A DNA stretch of 64,000 nt from Perca fluviatilis (lineage: Eukaryota > Chordata > Actinopteri > Perciformes > Percidae). The translations under genes were made by a program, and so were the position numbers. How positions within the stretch are numbered: position 1 is the stretch's first letter; the number at the start of each line of letters is the position of its first letter. Positions 61,301-64,000 of the stretch are shown here, piece after piece. The stretch spans positions 7,647,576 to 7,711,575 of the forward strand of contig NC_053115.1 of NCBI RefSeq assembly GCF_010015445.1, given 5' to 3'. A model generated the notes under the pieces. That model was given only the letters and a program-made list of their open reading frames with translations. It did not search any database and was not told where the DNA came from.

Positions 61301-62328
61301 CATTAGCAGTACAAGAACGAACCACACTGAATGCATACAGTGTGCAAAAAGGAGTGCAAAATAGATGTAAACTGCTATTGCCATCTAATTTGTTTTCCTA
61401 CTTTTTAACAAAGTTTATGTCCAATCTGTTCTTAACATAATTTACATGTAATATTACATGAATTACAAAGTTATGTTTATAAAGTTTGAATAATCCCATT
61501 ATCTTTGATTTACTGCCTCACACATTTAGCATACATGTCTGTCTTTTTAGCAAGACACTAAATCCCTCCCTGCTGCTAGCTTGAACTGGCATCCCTATGG
61601 TTCCCAAGCTTGCTGCCCACCATGGTGATCCCCTTGACTTATGTGAAATTAATTTACAAAAGCAAAGTCATAAGCTGTAATAATGTAAATATGAGATCAC
61701 GTGTTTCTAAAGATAGCAAACATTAGGCAAACAAAAAAGAAAACAAGAAGCTCCTAAAATTGCAAACGCAGGAGAACTGTGCTATGTCTTTTGAGGTACC
61801 ATACACTTTCTTGTAAGTCATTGAAAATCTTCTTGAATCATGCTCCAAGGTGGAATAATGTAACAGAAACCGAAAGTCAGTGTTTTTTAACAGAATAATC
61901 GTGGCCTATGTGTGTAAGGACACCACTTGAACTTGAACTTCAAAAGCCAGTGACTGTATATTAGTCTGCATTTTTATCATTGAGCCAAAGAAATTGAGTG
62001 CGTGTTTACACATTGCTTTTATTGATATAGCAGTTTTTATCTTTCCCATGTACTTGAGGGTGGGAACAGTGAGACAAATTCCTCCTTCGGAATACAGCCA
62101 TAGGCCTGTTCTTTGTGTACACATCTGCTGACTAGCCCTCGCAGCTACACCAAAGTCCTACGTTATAGCAAGTTTATAAAACAACAACTGCTGTATGCAG
62201 TCTTCTTGGTAGCTGATAGGTGTGCAGAAACTGACTATTTTGATCTGGGCCTAGCTCCTCTTGCTCTGAGTGCTGTGTTTCAGCTTGCCTGTGCTAAACA
62301 AAAGACAAGCAGCCAGGAAATGCGCTAG

Positions 62329-62333
62329 CCAAT
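62329..62333 (+). promoter_or_regulatory. CCAAT box upstream of the zmynd8 exon candidate
   Basis: GCTAGCCAATCAGCAG lies about 180 bp before the candidate start codon. A TTATATC element lies at 62,384-62,390. Together they could form the promoter of the plus-strand gene. Confidence 0.45.
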
Positions 62334-62507
62334 CAGCAGCTGCCTTACATTCTGTCGGCATGCATGGCCAGTCTTAGTGTGCCTTATATCAGAGCAGTGA
62401 GTCGGACAGCTTTGAGAGCCGTGGCTGTGCTCTGAGCAGGGTGAGGGCTGACAGGGCTGTCCTCCATGTTTTAATAAGCATTGACATATCACACAGAGTT
62501 TGTAGCC

Positions 62508-62521
62508 ATGCATCCACAGAG
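62508..62521 (+). CDS. zmynd8: candidate first coding exon of zmynd8 (partial gene, 14 coding nt)
   Basis: ATG CAT CCA CAG AG is followed by the donor GTAAGC. It codes Met-His-Pro-Gln and two bases of the next codon. One isoform of human ZMYND8, a bromodomain/PHD/PWWP chromatin reader, starts MHPQS as I recall, and AG plus C or T would give that Ser. In mammals ZMYND8 lies next to NCOA3 in head-to-head orientation, which is the arrangement here. The 5' part of the exon probably starts near 62,410. No further exon was found before 64,000, so intron 1 must run off the edge. The reading is short, so context carries much of the weight. Confidence 0.62.
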
Positions 62522-64000
62522 GTAAGCCTTATTTTCATTCTTTTACATATACAACACTGTTGATAAGGCACCAGCCACTGTGTGTGATCCGTGCCTGAGT
62601 AATAATACAGGTTTATCTGACAGACTGGGGGAGGGGAAAGAGCATTTGTCACCCCACAGCATAGGAGTGGAGCTTGGAAGGTGAGCATAGCATGGTACAG
62701 TACAGCATACTGCCTCTGTTTACTGGGTGGCTATCTGGACACATACAGTACAGGGTCACAGGTCAAGTGTGAGGTCATTGTATATTCATACTGACTGAGA
62801 AAACCTGGTTTCTTTTGTCAAGATCAAAAGAGGATTTTTGTGTGGCTACCCCTGGCCTATGCTGACAAGATTGCAGGCCTGGTGAGGGATCCAGGCAGGA
62901 TGGGAGAGACAGGGAGCAGTGCAGAGGGGAATCCCCAGAGGAATTAACAGATGGTAAACTGACAGCACAGCAAGTTTAATTTAGGCCTCAAACTGGCATG
63001 AGAGCAAGGCTGTTGTTAATTGTTTGCCAGACTAACATGGCAATGAAGAACTGTAAATTGTGTAGTTGTTTAATATTTCTACACGTCACCCAAAACCTAG
63101 TTCACCTCACCATAATTCCCTTTTTTACTTGGTGAATAAACAGGCCTAATCCTGTAAGCTGCTCACCAGTGTTCAGTTGACGGACTAAATATGCCTTTAG
63201 CAGTTTATTTATCACAGGGTTGGAGAAATTGCCTTAGCCTAATGGTGTGCACTGCCTCCCAGTGTTCTCTGCTGCCGAGTGTCAGCCATTTTAAAGAGCT
63301 TCCCCTTTCTGTCCCTCTGCTCCAAGCACACTGAGTATTTGTATGTAAGAGAGAAGGAAGGAAGAAGGGAAGGACTTCCTCTGAAAAGGCTCTGCATAGA
63401 AACCTCATCTCATCCAGAGAGGCTTGAAAAACAGTTTGAAGTCGACCAGGTTAGATTGATTCTGTTCATATATAATGATGTTGGTTTTCTGTATGCATGA
63501 ATCAGATAAAATAACATTCAATTCAGTTATTGATTGTATCTATTTTTTGCCAGTTTATCAATGTTGTTATTTTATTATTGGTCATTTAATATATTCCAGG
63601 TGGAATATGTGATATTTGTTTTGTCATTATAAGTGGATGATATCTGACAAAGGCTCTGTTTTAAATATAACCAGGGGAACTTTGGCCTGGATATAATGGC
63701 GCATATGATGTTGCTTGACCAGGGTTCAGGAGCAGTCTGCATTGACTGAAACAGAAAATCCCCCACTCAGTGTTTTGTGAATGGTGCTTGGTAATTCGTT
63801 TAATCCCTTCATTCCACTATGGTGTGAAAATTGTTGTAGGCACACTTAAATCTGCATTACACCGACCCACACAGCCTATTTAGTTTGGTGTCTGTCTTTG
63901 AAATATCCACCGGTTGATCTTCTTGGACCTGCGTAGATGATGTGGTTGGCCTTGACATTTTGTCCCGGATGTGTTTCTGTTTTGAAGGATGGTTTGTACT
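62522..64000. other. probable zmynd8 intron 1, open at the window edge
   Basis: No coding exon recognised in this stretch. Mixed composition with no clear repeat. Confidence 0.5.

Larger units (their letters stand above)
56931..62320. other. intergenic region between ncoa3 and the zmynd8 candidate
   Basis: No coding exon recognised. Contains LINE-like tails at 57,505-57,547 and 61,255-61,300, a hAT element at 60,477-61,012, and a repeat-like block near 59,310-59,460 (CTAGCTAGCGCGCCATCTTGG). Confidence 0.6.

Overview
This window is vertebrate nuclear DNA, most likely from a ray-finned fish of the percomorph type. The signs are intron-containing genes with GT/AG splice sites, recognisable fish-like id1 and ncoa3 proteins, very long CA/GA/TA microsatellites, and many short non-autonomous DNA transposons with hAT-type (8-bp duplication) or TTAA-type ends. 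There are no bacterial genes, operons or CRISPR arrays. Nearly all long open frames are read through microsatellites or transposons and are not genes.

Layout. Positions 1 to about 13.8 kb are gene-free. They hold microsatellites, a nest of transposons (5.5-6.8 kb), GC-rich stretches that could be regulatory, and a 450-bp homopolymer block at 12.0-12.5 kb that looks like failed consensus sequence. id1 (inhibitor of DNA binding 1) lies on the plus strand at 15.0-16.3 kb. It has a TATA promoter, two inverted CCAAT boxes and, about 0.9 kb upstream, a cluster of SMAD-type and CRE motifs resembling the BMP response element of mammalian Id1. Part of its coding exon (about 15,190-15,378) is replaced by the same kind of homopolymer garbage, so the HLH domain cannot be read although both ends of the protein are intact.

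ncoa3 (SRC-3, a nuclear receptor coactivator) occupies about 20-57 kb on the minus strand, tail to tail with id1. I resolved 21 coding exons whose phases all agree (4,812 nt, 1,603 residues), two probable 5' untranslated exons and a 3' UTR. The protein has bHLH-PAS, three LXXLL receptor boxes, a CBP/p300-binding region and the terminal KYC. It is longer than the human protein (about 1,424 aa), mainly through Met/Asn/His- and MQPG-type repeats. Several microsatellites sit directly against its splice sites. The introns carry several well-defined MITEs with target-site duplications.

At the right edge, about 5.6 kb beyond the ncoa3 promoter and facing away from it, a small exon reading ATG-CAT-CCA-CAG-AG followed by a GT donor fits the first coding exon of zmynd8. 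That gene is head to head with NCOA3 in mammals, as I recall. The rest of that gene lies outside the window.

The genes do not form a pathway. The main points are a BMP-responsive HLH gene next to a coactivator gene, separated by a pair of CTCF-like motifs at 17.9-18.0 kb. I found no convincing new biological system. The most useful observations are the damaged id1 sequence, the conserved-looking BRE, the coding minisatellite, the repeats at splice sites and the upstream ORFs of ncoa3.
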